Source of the DNA: JBBRHQ01 sp963720735
Lineage (GTDB): Bacteria > Actinomycetota > Thermoleophilia > Solirubrobacterales > 70-9
Reading direction: 5' to 3'
DNA: 64,000 bases
NCBI GenBank assembly: GCA_963720735.1
Contig: CAVRGL010000010.1
Span: 434,001-498,000, forward strand
Shown here: piece after piece, positions 1-7,811 of the stretch
Layout of the letters: every line of letters begins with the position of its first letter
Numbering within the stretch: the stretch's first letter is position 1
Notes under the pieces: generated by a model
The model's database searches: none
Told to the model about the DNA's origin: nothing
What the model saw: only the letters and a program-made list of their open reading frames with translations
Translations under genes and position numbers: made by a program

Positions 1-2
1 AC

Positions 3-416
3 CCGCTCGCCGCGATCGTCAGCGGGCGGCTCGACCTTCCCTGGGACGCTCCGATCTTCACCTCGGGAGGCGGTCGGATCGTCGTCTTCACCTCATCCGA
101 GGCGGAACCGCCGCAGACCGAGACCCCGCTGCAGGTGGTCCGCCACGACGATTGGGTGGACATCGCCGGGGCCCTGCGATACCTGAGGCGCGAACGCGGG
201 ATCAGGGCGATGCTCTGTGAGGGGGGGCCCGGCCTGCACGGGGAGCTCGAGGCGACCGGGCTGGTCGATGAGCTCTTCCTGACGATCGCGCCGAAGCTCG
301 CCGGCGGAGGCGGCCCCCACATCCTCGAAGGCGAGCTGCTCGAGGTCGCGGAGCTCGAGCTGATCTGGCTGCTCGAGCGCGACGGCGAGCTCTTCGCCCG
401 CTACCGCCGCCCCTGA
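3..416 (+). CDS. RibD C-terminal-type pyrimidine/dihydrofolate reductase family protein, 5' partial
   Basis: The reading frame is open from the window edge, so the start lies upstream and about 137 C-terminal residues are visible. The segment has the RibD_C (dihydrofolate-reductase fold) pattern: a central MLCEGGPGLHGEL motif, in which the Gly-Gly-Pro loop contacts NADPH, followed by VDELFLTIAPKLAGGGG. Known members reduce riboflavin precursors or related pteridine or pyrimidine substrates with NADPH. No deaminase domain is visible in this part, so a stand-alone reductase is likely and the true substrate is unknown. The next gene on the same strand starts 52 nt downstream behind its own ribosome-binding site. 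Confidence 0.75.
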   Translation, partial: PLAAIVSGRLDLPWDAPIFTSGGGRIVVFTSSEAEPPQTETPLQVVRHDDWVDIAGALRYLRRERGIRAMLCEGGPGLHGELEATGLVDELFLTIAPKLAGGGGPHILEGELLEVAELELIWLLERDGELFARYRRP

Positions 417-468
417 GCGGGCCGCGGTAGCGTTGGGGGCACATCACCCGCGAGAGGAAGGCCCAGCC

Positions 469-1719
469 ATGGACTTCAACCCCAGCCCCCAGGTCGAGTC
501 GTTGCGCGAGCGCGTCGTCGCCTTCATCGATGAGCACGTCTACCCGAGCGAGCGCGAAGCCGCCGAGGCGCTGGATGCCGAGGTCACGGTCGACTCCAAC
601 CTCGCCTACCCGGAGATCCTGGTCGAGCTGCGCGAGCGGGCCAAGTCCGAGGGCCTCTGGAACCTGTTCATGCCGGACGAGCGCTACGGGCCCGGCCTCA
701 CCAACTGGGAGTACGGGCTGCTCTGCGAGGAGATGGGCCGCAGCCCGATCGCCGCGCCGATGGCCTTCAACTGCGCCGCACCGGACACCGGCAACTCCGA
801 GATCCTCGCCGAGCACGGGACCGACGAGCAGAAGGAGGCCTGGCTGGCGCCGCTGCTCGACGGGCAGATCCGCTCCTGCTTCTCGATGACCGAGCCGGAG
901 GTCGCCGGCTCGGATCCGACCACGCTGCGGGCCCGAGCCGTGCGCGACGGCGATCAGTGGGTGATCGACGGCCACAAGTGGTTCACCTCCGGAGCGGTCG
1001 GCGCCTCGCTGGCGATCGCGATGGTGGTCACCGACCCCGACGCGGCCCCCTACGCGCGCGCCTCGATGATCCTCGTCCCCACGGATACCCCGGGCTTCAA
1101 TCTGATCCGGCCGGTGCCGGTGATGGGTCACGACGGCGGGCCGGGGCACTGCGAGGTGCGCTACGAGGACTGCCGCGTGCCGGCCGCCAACCTGCTCGGC
1201 CCGGAGGGAGCCGGCTTCACGATCGCCCAGGACCGGCTCGGCCCCGGGCGCATCCACCACTGCATGCGGGCGATCGGGACCGCGGAGCGGGCGATCGAGA
1301 TGATGTGCCGCCGCGCCAACTCGCGGGAGGCCTTCGGCGGGGCGCTCGCCGAGAAGCAGTTCATCCAGGACTTCATCGCCCGCTCCCGGATGGAGGTCGA
1401 CCAGGCGAGGCTGCTGACCCTGTACGCGGCCTGGAAGATGGACACGGCGGGTAAGCGCGCCGCCCGCCAGGAGATCTCGATGATCAAGGTGGTCGCCGCC
1501 AACGTCGTCATGGACGTGCTCGACCGCGCCATCCAGGTGCACGGGGCGCTGGGGATGACCGACGACACCCCGCTGGCGATGATGTGGCGGTACAGCCGCA
1601 TGCTGCGGATCGCCGACGGCCCCGACGAGGTGCACAAGATGGTGATCGCCCGGCGCGAGCTGGGGCGCTGGGCGAAGCAGGCGGAGGCCGAGGCCCGGGC
1701 GGAGACCGCTAAGGCGTAA
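469..1719 (+). CDS. ACAD10/ACAD11-type acyl-CoA dehydrogenase
   Basis: A 416-residue FAD-dependent acyl-CoA dehydrogenase. ATG 469 was chosen over an upstream GTG at 433 because a GAGAGGAAGG ribosome-binding site sits just before it. Motifs typical of the ACAD10/11 branch are present: APDTGNSEILAEHG, CFSMTEPEVAGSD, the flavin-site segment DGHKWFTSGA, and RLGPGRIHHCMR. Near residue 383, where ordinary acyl-CoA dehydrogenases carry a catalytic Glu in a YEGT motif, this protein has ADGPDEVH, placing Asp there as in ACAD10/11. It converges on the kinase gene with an 11-bp overlap of the 3' ends. The ACAD10/11 assignment is from motif recall; activity on 4-phospho-acyl-CoA is inferred. Confidence 0.9.
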   Translation: MDFNPSPQVESLRERVVAFIDEHVYPSEREAAEALDAEVTVDSNLAYPEILVELRERAKSEGLWNLFMPDERYGPGLTNWEYGLLCEEMGRSPIAAPMAFNCAAPDTGNSEILAEHGTDEQKEAWLAPLLDGQIRSCFSMTEPEVAGSDPTTLRARAVRDGDQWVIDGHKWFTSGAVGASLAIAMVVTDPDAAPYARASMILVPTDTPGFNLIRPVPVMGHDGGPGHCEVRYEDCRVPAANLLGPEGAGFTIAQDRLGPGRIHHCMRAIGTAERAIEMMCRRANSREAFGGALAEKQFIQDFIARSRMEVDQARLLTLYAAWKMDTAGKRAARQEISMIKVVAANVVMDVLDRAIQVHGALGMTDDTPLAMMWRYSRMLRIADGPDEVHKMVIARRELGRWAKQAEAEARAETAKA

Positions 1720-2764
1720 GCCGCGAGGCCGCCTGCTCGGCGGCCTCGGCGAGGCGCTCGACGATCTTCGCGAACTGCTCGAAGCCCTCGCCCGAGTCCC
1801 CGTACTGGCCGGCCGCATAGCGAGCGAAGACGCCCTCGAGGATGATCGCCAGCTTCCAGTAGCCGAGGGCGACGAAGAAGTCGAGCTGACCGAGGTCGCG
1901 GCCCGAGCGCTCGGCGTAGCGCTCGGCGAGCTGCTCGCGGGTCGGGAAGCCGGGGGCCATCGTCGCCGGTTCGAACAGGGGCACGAACTCGTCCCCAGGC
2001 TGCGACCAGTAGACCATCAGCAGACCGACGTCGGCGAGCGGATCCCCGAGCGTGCACAGCTCCCAGTCGACCACCGCGGCGACCTCGCCATCCGGCGAGA
2101 GGATCATGTTGTCGAGGCGGTAGTCGCCGTGGACGATGGTCGCAGGGCCCTGCTCCGGGATTCGCTCGGAGAGGCGGGCGTGGACCGCGTCCACTGTCTC
2201 CAGCTCACGGGTCTTCGACTTCTCCCACTGGCCGTGCCAGCGGTGGAGCTGGCGGGCCACGTAGTCGGACTTCCTGCCAAGCTCGCCGAGGCCGACCCGG
2301 TCGGGGACCACCTCGTGGATCGCCGCCAGGGTGTCGACCACCCGCTCTCCGATCGCGCGGCGATCGGCGGGCTCCTGGAAGAGGTCGGCCTCGGCGATCG
2401 AGCGCAGGATCGGGCCCTCGACAAACTCCATCACGTAGAAGGGGGCGCCGTTGACGGCCTCGTCCTCGCAGAGGCCGACCACCGGCGGCACCGGAACCGG
2501 TGTCGGAGCGAGGGCCGAGATCACCCGGTGCTCGCGTCCCATGTCGTGGGCCGAGCCGAGGCGCTTCCCCAGCGGCGGGCGCCGCAGCGCCCAGCGGCCA
2601 CCGGCGGCGTCGGCGACCTCGTAGGTGAGGTTGGACCGCCCTCCCGAGACTCGCTTGAAGGAGAGCGGCGGCTCGGCGGCGGGGACGTTGCCGGCGAACC
2701 AGCCCTCGACCCCGGCGCGGTCGATCCCGTCCGGCGCCTGCGTCCCGATAGCCTCGTCGCCCAT
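1709..2764 (-). CDS. APH-family phosphotransferase (ACAD10/11 kinase-domain type)
   Basis: A 351-residue protein-kinase-like small-molecule kinase. ATG 2764 gives an N-terminus (MGDEAIGTQ) that leads directly into the nucleotide-binding lobe; the frame is open further upstream but that part reads as shadow of the HAD gene. Visible motifs are SGGRSNLTYEV (glycine-rich loop), YVMEFVEGP (hinge), IVHGDYRLDN (catalytic loop) and VVDWELCTLGDP (metal-binding Asp). This architecture matches the kinase half of ACAD11 and LvaA of levulinate catabolism, which phosphorylate the 4-hydroxyl of 4-hydroxyacyl-CoA. Its start lies 13 bp from the divergent HAD gene and its end overlaps the acyl-CoA dehydrogenase. 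An aminoglycoside substrate is unlikely. Confidence 0.88.
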   Translation of the reverse strand: MGDEAIGTQAPDGIDRAGVEGWFAGNVPAAEPPLSFKRVSGGRSNLTYEVADAAGGRWALRRPPLGKRLGSAHDMGREHRVISALAPTPVPVPPVVGLCEDEAVNGAPFYVMEFVEGPILRSIAEADLFQEPADRRAIGERVVDTLAAIHEVVPDRVGLGELGRKSDYVARQLHRWHGQWEKSKTRELETVDAVHARLSERIPEQGPATIVHGDYRLDNMILSPDGEVAAVVDWELCTLGDPLADVGLLMVYWSQPGDEFVPLFEPATMAPGFPTREQLAERYAERSGRDLGQLDFFVALGYWKLAIILEGVFARYAAGQYGDSGEGFEQFAKIVERLAEAAEQAASRLTP

Positions 2765-2777
2765 CGCGGCGAAGCAT

Positions 2778-3401
2778 ATGGCCGAGAGCGAGACCGAAAG
2801 AGCCCTGCTGATCGATTTCGGCGGCGTCCTGACCACCCCGGTCTGGGACAGCTTCGCCGCCTTCTGCCTGCAGAACGACCTCGACGAGGGCGCCGTGAAG
2901 CGGCTGTTCCGCGAGGACCCCGAGGCGCTCGCCGAGCTGCGCTCACTGGAGACGGGGGAGATCGCCGAGGACGAGTTCGAGCGGCGCTTCGGCGCCCGCC
3001 TCGGGCTCGCGGACAGCTCGCAGCTGATCGACAGCCTCTTCGCGGGGATGATCCCCGAGGAGTCGATGACCGCTGCGGTGCGCTCGGCCCGCGCCGCCGG
3101 CGTCCCCACGGCGATGGTCTCCAACTCCTGGAGCGTCGACCACTACGACCGCGAGATGCTCGCCGAGCTGTTCGACGCGGTGGTGATCTCGGCCGAGGTC
3201 GGCATGCACAAGCCCCAGCCGGAGATCTACCTCCTGGCCGCCGAGCGGGTCGGCCGCTCGCCGCAGTCGTGCCTGTTCGTCGACGACCTGCGCGAGAACT
3301 GCGACGGCGCCGCCGCGGTCGGGATGCTCCCGGTCCTCCACCGCGACCCAGGGGAGACGATCGCGATGCTCGAACGGCTCCTGGAAGTGCCACTGCGCTG
3401 A
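2778..3401 (+). CDS. HAD-superfamily hydrolase (ACAD10 N-terminal-domain type)
   Basis: A 207-residue HAD-IA hydrolase starting at ATG 2778 (MAESETERALL). Motif I reads DFGGVL: the nucleophilic Asp is present but the usual second Asp, the general acid two residues on, is Gly. The N-terminal HAD domain of ACAD10 has the same Asp-x-Gly. Motif II is VSNSW, motif III is the Lys in GMHKPQPEIY, and motif IV is LFVDDLREN. The missing acid argues against a typical fast phosphatase. It is divergent from the kinase gene with 13 bp between start codons, so their promoters must overlap the coding sequence or each other. Its exact role is unknown. Confidence 0.85.
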   Translation: MAESETERALLIDFGGVLTTPVWDSFAAFCLQNDLDEGAVKRLFREDPEALAELRSLETGEIAEDEFERRFGARLGLADSSQLIDSLFAGMIPEESMTAAVRSARAAGVPTAMVSNSWSVDHYDREMLAELFDAVVISAEVGMHKPQPEIYLLAAERVGRSPQSCLFVDDLRENCDGAAAVGMLPVLHRDPGETIAMLERLLEVPLR

Positions 3402-3413
3402 GGGCGGCGGACC

Positions 3414-3478
3414 CCAGGGGACGTGGCCGACGTCGCCAATGTGGCGAAATACCGGGGTGTGGTCGGCCACGCCCCTGG
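3414..3478. terminator. Long palindrome between convergent genes, probable bidirectional terminator
   Basis: Arms at 3414-3431 and 3462-3478 pair over 17 positions with one unpaired A (CCAGGGG-A-CGTGGCCGAC against GTCGGCCACGCCCCTGG). A second perfect hairpin, TCGCCA-ATG-TGGCGA at 3433-3447, lies inside the loop. The structure fills the gap between the HAD gene (ends 3401, plus) and the EamA transporter (stop 3479-3481, minus). There is no T-tract, which is common for terminators in GC-rich actinobacteria. Confidence 0.6.
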
Positions 3479-4327
3479 CTAGCCGGCGGCGATCAGGACC
3501 ACGCCGCTGAGCGCCAGGGCCACCCCGGCCCGCTGCACCCGAGCGAGGCGCTCGCCGAGCACGATCCTGGCGAGGATCACGGTGACTATCGGGAACAACG
3601 AGCCGCCGACCGCGACCAGCGAGAGCAGGCCCTTGCTGCTGGCCACCGCGATCAGCGTGTTGGCGGCGGCATCGAGGCAGCCGATCAGCAGCAGGACCGG
3701 CAGCGCGCCGGATGCGAACCCCCGGGTCGGAGGGCGGACAAGCAGCGCGAGGCCGATCGCCAGCGTTCCTCCCAGCCGGGCGAAGGTCGCCGCCCAGAGC
3801 GGGTCCTCCCCGGCGGCGCTGTCTATGCCGACGAAGAAGAGCCCGAAGCCGAGGCCGGCGAGCGCCGCCAGGGTGAGGGCGCGGGGCGAGACGGCGACGG
3901 CATGGGGGACCTCTGCCTCGCGAACCGCCATCACGATCCCGCATAGCGCCGCGACCAGGCCGGCGATCTGCACCCCGCCCGGCGACTCCCCGCGGATCAG
4001 GCCGACGGCGACCGGGACCACGACCCCCATCGAGACCAGCGGCGAGATGATGCTGACCGGGCCGATCGCCATCGCGCTGTAGAAGAGGGAGATCGCGACG
4101 GCGCCGCAGATTCCGCCGATCAGCGCCACCGCCGCCTCGCCTCCCGACAGCGAGCCGCCCACGATCAGCGCCGCGACCGCGATCAGCACGAAGCCGGTCG
4201 GGTAGCTGACGGCTACGACCCAGAGCACCGGCGTGCGACGCGAAGCCTGCCCGCCGAGGAAATCGGAGATCCCCCAGGAGACGCTTGCGGTCAACGAAAG
4301 TGCGATTGCGAGGGTCTGCGGTGTCAC
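3479..4327 (-). CDS. EamA/DMT-family transporter
   Basis: A 282-residue integral membrane protein with a GTG start at 4327. It has about ten hydrophobic helices arranged as two EamA repeats, beginning MTPQTLAIALSLTASVSWG with the typical Trp-Gly of the first helix. The second repeat includes LLIGCLDAAANTLIAVASS and ends IVLGERLARVQRAGVALALS, matching the EamA E-R-x-x-x-x-Q-x-x-G signature. Family members export amino acids, purines or other small metabolites; the substrate here cannot be predicted. It diverges from the histidine kinase gene with 34 bp between start codons. Confidence 0.85.
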   Translation of the reverse strand: MTPQTLAIALSLTASVSWGISDFLGGQASRRTPVLWVVAVSYPTGFVLIAVAALIVGGSLSGGEAAVALIGGICGAVAISLFYSAMAIGPVSIISPLVSMGVVVPVAVGLIRGESPGGVQIAGLVAALCGIVMAVREAEVPHAVAVSPRALTLAALAGLGFGLFFVGIDSAAGEDPLWAATFARLGGTLAIGLALLVRPPTRGFASGALPVLLLIGCLDAAANTLIAVASSKGLLSLVAVGGSLFPIVTVILARIVLGERLARVQRAGVALALSGVVLIAAG

Positions 4328-4361
4328 AAGGCGCCGCTACTGTAGGGCCGAGCGCCCCAAC

Positions 4362-5882
4362 GTGAACGCAACGCTTGCCAACCGGCTGAGGATCGGCTTC
4401 GCGATCACCTTCGTCCTACTGGCGGCGGTGGCGGTGATCGGAGTCGGAAACCTGCTCGAGCTGCGCCACAACTTCGAGCGGCGAACCGAGCAGTCCTACG
4501 CGCGCCAGATCAACGACCCGAAGACCGCCAACGCGGAGATGGCGCTGCGCACGGCCCTCGACCGCCAGGTCACGGATGACACCCGGCGCACGACGATCCT
4601 CTTCGCGGCGCTCCTGGTCGCCTGCCTGCTGACCGCAGGGTTCGTCTTCGACCGGCTGATCGCCTCGATCGAGCGGCCCCTGGCGCGATTGGTGGACGCC
4701 GCCGGGAAGCTGGCAAGCGGCGACCTGCGGGCTCGGGTCAGTGTCGGCGGCCCCTCGGAGACCGCGGCGCTCGGAGTCGCCTTCAACGAGATGGCTGATG
4801 AGCTGCAATCGGCCTACCGGCGGCTGGAGGAGAGCCGAGAGCGATTGTCGGTGACCCTGGAGAGCCTCTCCGACGGGGTGATCACCCTCGATGAGTCGGG
4901 CACGGTCACCGACGCCAACCCCGCCGCGCGCCGCCTCGTCCCCTGGGCCGACATCGGAACCCCGATCCGCGAGCTGCTCGCCAGCCTCGCCGAGCGGCGC
5001 TCGATCGAGCGCCTGCTGGCGGGCGGAGAGCCGCGGGAGCTTCACCTCGGCGAGGGTGAGGCCACGCTTGCGATCACCGCCTCGAAGCTCGGCGCAGAGG
5101 AGGGCGGCACGGTGCTCTCGGTCCGCGACATCTCGCAGCGGGCCCGCCTCGAGCGGATGAAGGATGAGTTCGTGCTGACCGCCTCGCACGAGCTGCGCAG
5201 CCCGCTGACCTCGGTGCAGGGGTTCGCCGAGCTGCTGATGCTGGAGCGCGAGCGGCTCAGCCCAAAGCAGGCGGAGACGGTCGAGATCATCCTCGAAAAC
5301 ACCCGGCACCTGGTGCGGCTGCTCAACGACCTTCTCGACCTTGCCCGAAGCGACGCCGGGCGGCTCACGATCCAGCCCGTGCCGACCGACGTCGAGCCGC
5401 TGGTCACCGAGGCGGTCCGTTCGATGCGTACCCAGGCCGAGTCGCGCCGGCAGGAGCTGCGCCTCGACGTCGAGCCTGCCCTGCCACAGATCTCCGTCGA
5501 GCCGGACCGGATCCGCCAGGTGCTGGTCAACCTGCTGGCAAACGCCAACGAGTACTGCCCGGAGGGCTCGACGATCAAGGTGACCGCGATGCGCGGCGCC
5601 GACGGGGTGGTGATCGCCGTCACCGACGACGGCCCCGGGATCCCGGCGCCGCAGCGCGAGCACATCTTCGAGCGCTTCGTCCGCGGCGAGGCGGGATTGA
5701 CGCAGCGGGTCGGCGGCAGCGGCCTCGGGCTGGCGATCTCGAAGTCCCTGGTCGAGCTGCACGGCGGCTCGCTGGATCTCGACTCAGCTTCCGGCAAGGG
5801 CTCGACCTTCCGCATCGTCCTGCCGGCGGTACCGGTCCGACCCCATCGCCGGGCCGGGCAGCGGCTGCTGGAGAGCCGCTGA
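4362..5882 (+). CDS. Sensor histidine kinase (HAMP, PAS-like, HisKA, HATPase_c)
   Basis: A membrane sensor kinase of 506 residues with GTG 4362 as start; upstream in-frame sequence overlaps the transporter and lacks membrane character. Order: TM1 (about residues 12-30), a short external loop of some 50 residues, TM2 (about 72-95), HAMP (about 96-150), PAS-like domain (about 160-265), HisKA with H-box SHELRSPLTSVQ (about 280), and HATPase_c with N-box LLANANEY and G-boxes DDGPGIP and GSGLGLAI. Its stop overlaps the start of the response regulator by one base (TGATG), so the two are translationally coupled. The signal sensed is unknown. Confidence 0.92.
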   Translation: MNATLANRLRIGFAITFVLLAAVAVIGVGNLLELRHNFERRTEQSYARQINDPKTANAEMALRTALDRQVTDDTRRTTILFAALLVACLLTAGFVFDRLIASIERPLARLVDAAGKLASGDLRARVSVGGPSETAALGVAFNEMADELQSAYRRLEESRERLSVTLESLSDGVITLDESGTVTDANPAARRLVPWADIGTPIRELLASLAERRSIERLLAGGEPRELHLGEGEATLAITASKLGAEEGGTVLSVRDISQRARLERMKDEFVLTASHELRSPLTSVQGFAELLMLERERLSPKQAETVEIILENTRHLVRLLNDLLDLARSDAGRLTIQPVPTDVEPLVTEAVRSMRTQAESRRQELRLDVEPALPQISVEPDRIRQVLVNLLANANEYCPEGSTIKVTAMRGADGVVIAVTDDGPGIPAPQREHIFERFVRGEAGLTQRVGGSGLGLAISKSLVELHGGSLDLDSASGKGSTFRIVLPAVPVRPHRRAGQRLLESR

Positions 5883-6257
5883 TGGCGCGGATCCTGGTCG
5901 CCGACGACTCCGAGACGATCCTCCTGCTTCTGCGGACGAGACTGGAGATGGAGGGCTACGAGGTGATTACCGCCGCCGACGGCGCCGAGGCCAGCGAGGA
6001 GCTCTGGGCGGCGCGGCCCGGGCGAGGGGCCCGACCTGATGCTGCTCGACGCGATGATGCCCCGCAAGTCGGGGCTCGACGTCCTGCGCGAGGTGCGCGC
6101 CGCCGGCAGCCAGATCCCGGTGCTGATCGTCAGCGCCCATGGCGAGGCGATGACCGCGGCGCGGGACGAAGCGATCGCGAGCGGCTACCTGGGCAAGCCG
6201 ATCGACTTCGCCGACCTGCTCAGCCGGGTTGCCGAGCTGCTCGGCGAGCGCGGCTAG
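5882..6257 (+). pseudogene. Single-domain response regulator with an internal frameshift
   Basis: The first half (MARILVADDSETILLLL, with the acidic DD pair) reads in one frame to about 6020. The second half (PDLMLLDAMMPRKSGLDVLR, with phospho-acceptor Asp, then IVSAH and the conserved Lys in LGKPIDF) continues one base later, in the next frame. Dropping one C or G from the GGCCCGGG run near 6015-6022 restores a normal receiver domain of about 124 residues reading AARPGEGPDLMLLDAMMP. Either this is a sequencing or assembly insertion, or the regulator is broken. All catalytic residues are intact across the two frames, which favours an error or a recent event. It has no output domain. Its end overlaps the helicase end by 4 bp. 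Confidence 0.85.
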
Positions 6258-7702
6258 CTGCGCGCCACCTCGAGCCTGATCTCGCGGCCCTTGAGCTTGG
6301 TCCCGTCGAGGAACTCGACGGCGCGCTCGGCCTGCTCGGCGTCGAGCTCGACGAAGGAGAAGCGGTGAAGCACGCGGACGTCGCGGATCGCGTTGTCGGG
6401 GATCACCGCTCCCTCGCGCAGAATGAAGCGCAGATCCTGCTCGGTGACCCCGCTGCGCTCGCCGCGGTTGACGAAGAGCTTCTGGGTGCCGTCTCCGGTG
6501 CGACCGCCGTCGCCGGCGGGCGGTTCGGCCGCGGGCTGCCGACGGGCCGCCCGCTCCCGGCGCCGCGGCCGTGGGGCATGCTCGAGGCGCTCCTCGGGCG
6601 CCTCCCACTCGCCGATCGAGATCTTCACGTCGCGCTCGATCCGGTCGATCTCCTCTCGCTGCGCGGGCGTCACCAGGGTGATCGCGCGGCCGGTGCGCCC
6701 GACTCTGCCGGTGCGCCCGATCCGGTGCACGTAGACATCGGAGGAGTCGGGGACGTCGTAGTTGATGACGTGGGTGACGTGCTCGATGTCGAGGCCGCGG
6801 GCCGCGATGTCGGTGGCGACCAGCAGCCGCACCCGGTGGTCCTTGAAGGCGATCATCACACCATCGCGGGCGCCCTGGCTCATGTCTCCGTGGAGCGCCT
6901 TGACGTCGAGCCCGCGGTCCTTGAGCGTCCGCTCCAGCCGCGCCGCGCCGATCTTGGTGCGGCAGAAGATGATCGCCTGCTCCGGCTCCTCGGCGCGCAG
7001 CAGCTCGACCAGCCGCGCTGACTTCTCACGGGCGCCCACCTCGATGAAGGCCTGCGAGATCGCGTCGACGGTGAGCTTCTTCGGGGCGATCCGGATCGTC
7101 ACCGGGTCGTACATGTAGCCCTCGGCGAGGCGCTGGATCGGGGGTGGGATGGTCGCCGAGAAGAGCGCCGTCTGGCGCCCGTTCGGGCACATCCGCAGGA
7201 TCTTCTCGACGTCCTCGATGAAGCCCAGGTCGAGCATCTCGTCGGCCTCGTCGAGGACGACGTAGCGGGCGGCGGTGAGCACCAGCGAGTGGCGCGACAT
7301 CAGGTCCATCATCCGCCCCACTGTGGCGACGACGACCTGGGCGCCGGCCCTCAGCTGGGCCTGCTGGGAGCGGATCGGGGCGCCGCCGAAGACGGCGACG
7401 ATCTCCACCGGCAGGTGCTCTGCGTAGGCGCGCATCGCCTGCGTGACCTGGATGCAGAGCTCGCGAGTCGGGGTGAGGACGATCCCCTGCACCTCCTCGC
7501 TGCCGGGATCCAGGTACTCGAGCAACGGCAGGCCGAAGGCGGCGGTCTTGCCGGTCCCGGTCTGAGCCTGGCCGATCACGTCGTTGCCGGCGAGCAGCTC
7601 GGGGATCGCCTGCTCCTGGATCGGAGTCGGCTGCTCGAATCCGAGCTCGTCGAGTGCCTGCTGGACCTCGGAGGAAAGCCCCAGCTCCCGGAAACGCGTC
7701 AT
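6254..7702 (-). CDS. deaD: DEAD-box ATP-dependent RNA helicase
   Basis: A 482-residue helicase. ATG 7702 is preferred over an upstream in-frame start because GGAGG lies 5 nt before it. The Q-motif is GFEQPTPIQ, motif I AQTGTGKT, Ia PTRELC, II VLDEADEM, III FSAT and VI HRIGRTGR, so both RecA-like lobes are complete. After a basic linker near residues 385-410 (RPRRRERAARR), the C-terminus carries a DbpA-type RNA-binding fold (KLFVNRGERSGVTEQDLRFI to the end). Such proteins remodel rRNA and mRNA and are often cold-induced. A structured leader lies upstream. Confidence 0.93.
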   Translation of the reverse strand: MTRFRELGLSSEVQQALDELGFEQPTPIQEQAIPELLAGNDVIGQAQTGTGKTAAFGLPLLEYLDPGSEEVQGIVLTPTRELCIQVTQAMRAYAEHLPVEIVAVFGGAPIRSQQAQLRAGAQVVVATVGRMMDLMSRHSLVLTAARYVVLDEADEMLDLGFIEDVEKILRMCPNGRQTALFSATIPPPIQRLAEGYMYDPVTIRIAPKKLTVDAISQAFIEVGAREKSARLVELLRAEEPEQAIIFCRTKIGAARLERTLKDRGLDVKALHGDMSQGARDGVMIAFKDHRVRLLVATDIAARGLDIEHVTHVINYDVPDSSDVYVHRIGRTGRVGRTGRAITLVTPAQREEIDRIERDVKISIGEWEAPEERLEHAPRPRRRERAARRQPAAEPPAGDGGRTGDGTQKLFVNRGERSGVTEQDLRFILREGAVIPDNAIRDVRVLHRFSFVELDAEQAERAVEFLDGTKLKGREIRLEVARS

Positions 7703-7728
7703 TGAGACCTCCACAAGGTGCCCGCAGC

Positions 7729-7799
7729 CCCGGCATCCCCGGACGAATCCCCCTGCGGGGGATCACCGGTCGCTTCGCTCCCTGGGAGGAGATGCCGGG
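7729..7799. terminator. Nested hairpins between quinone oxidoreductase and helicase genes
   Basis: A perfect hairpin ATCCCCC-TGC-GGGGGAT at 7747-7763 lies inside a longer 9-bp inverted repeat (CCCGGCATC at 7729-7737, GATGCCGGG at 7791-7799). Both flanking genes run leftward, so this may terminate the quinone oxidoreductase transcript, structure the helicase 5' leader, or both. There is no T-tract. Confidence 0.5.
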
Positions 7800-7811
7800 C
7801 AGTAATTCCGA

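Noticed and set aside
202..1818. A 538-residue minus-strand frame opposite the acyl-CoA dehydrogenase
   Set aside because: It is low-complexity Arg/Pro/His-rich sequence produced by codon bias on the other strand; the plus-strand gene has full family motifs.
5882..7021. A 379-residue protein reading on from the response regulator
   Set aside because: After about residue 47 the translation is a shadow of the helicase gene; the real receiver domain continues in the next frame.
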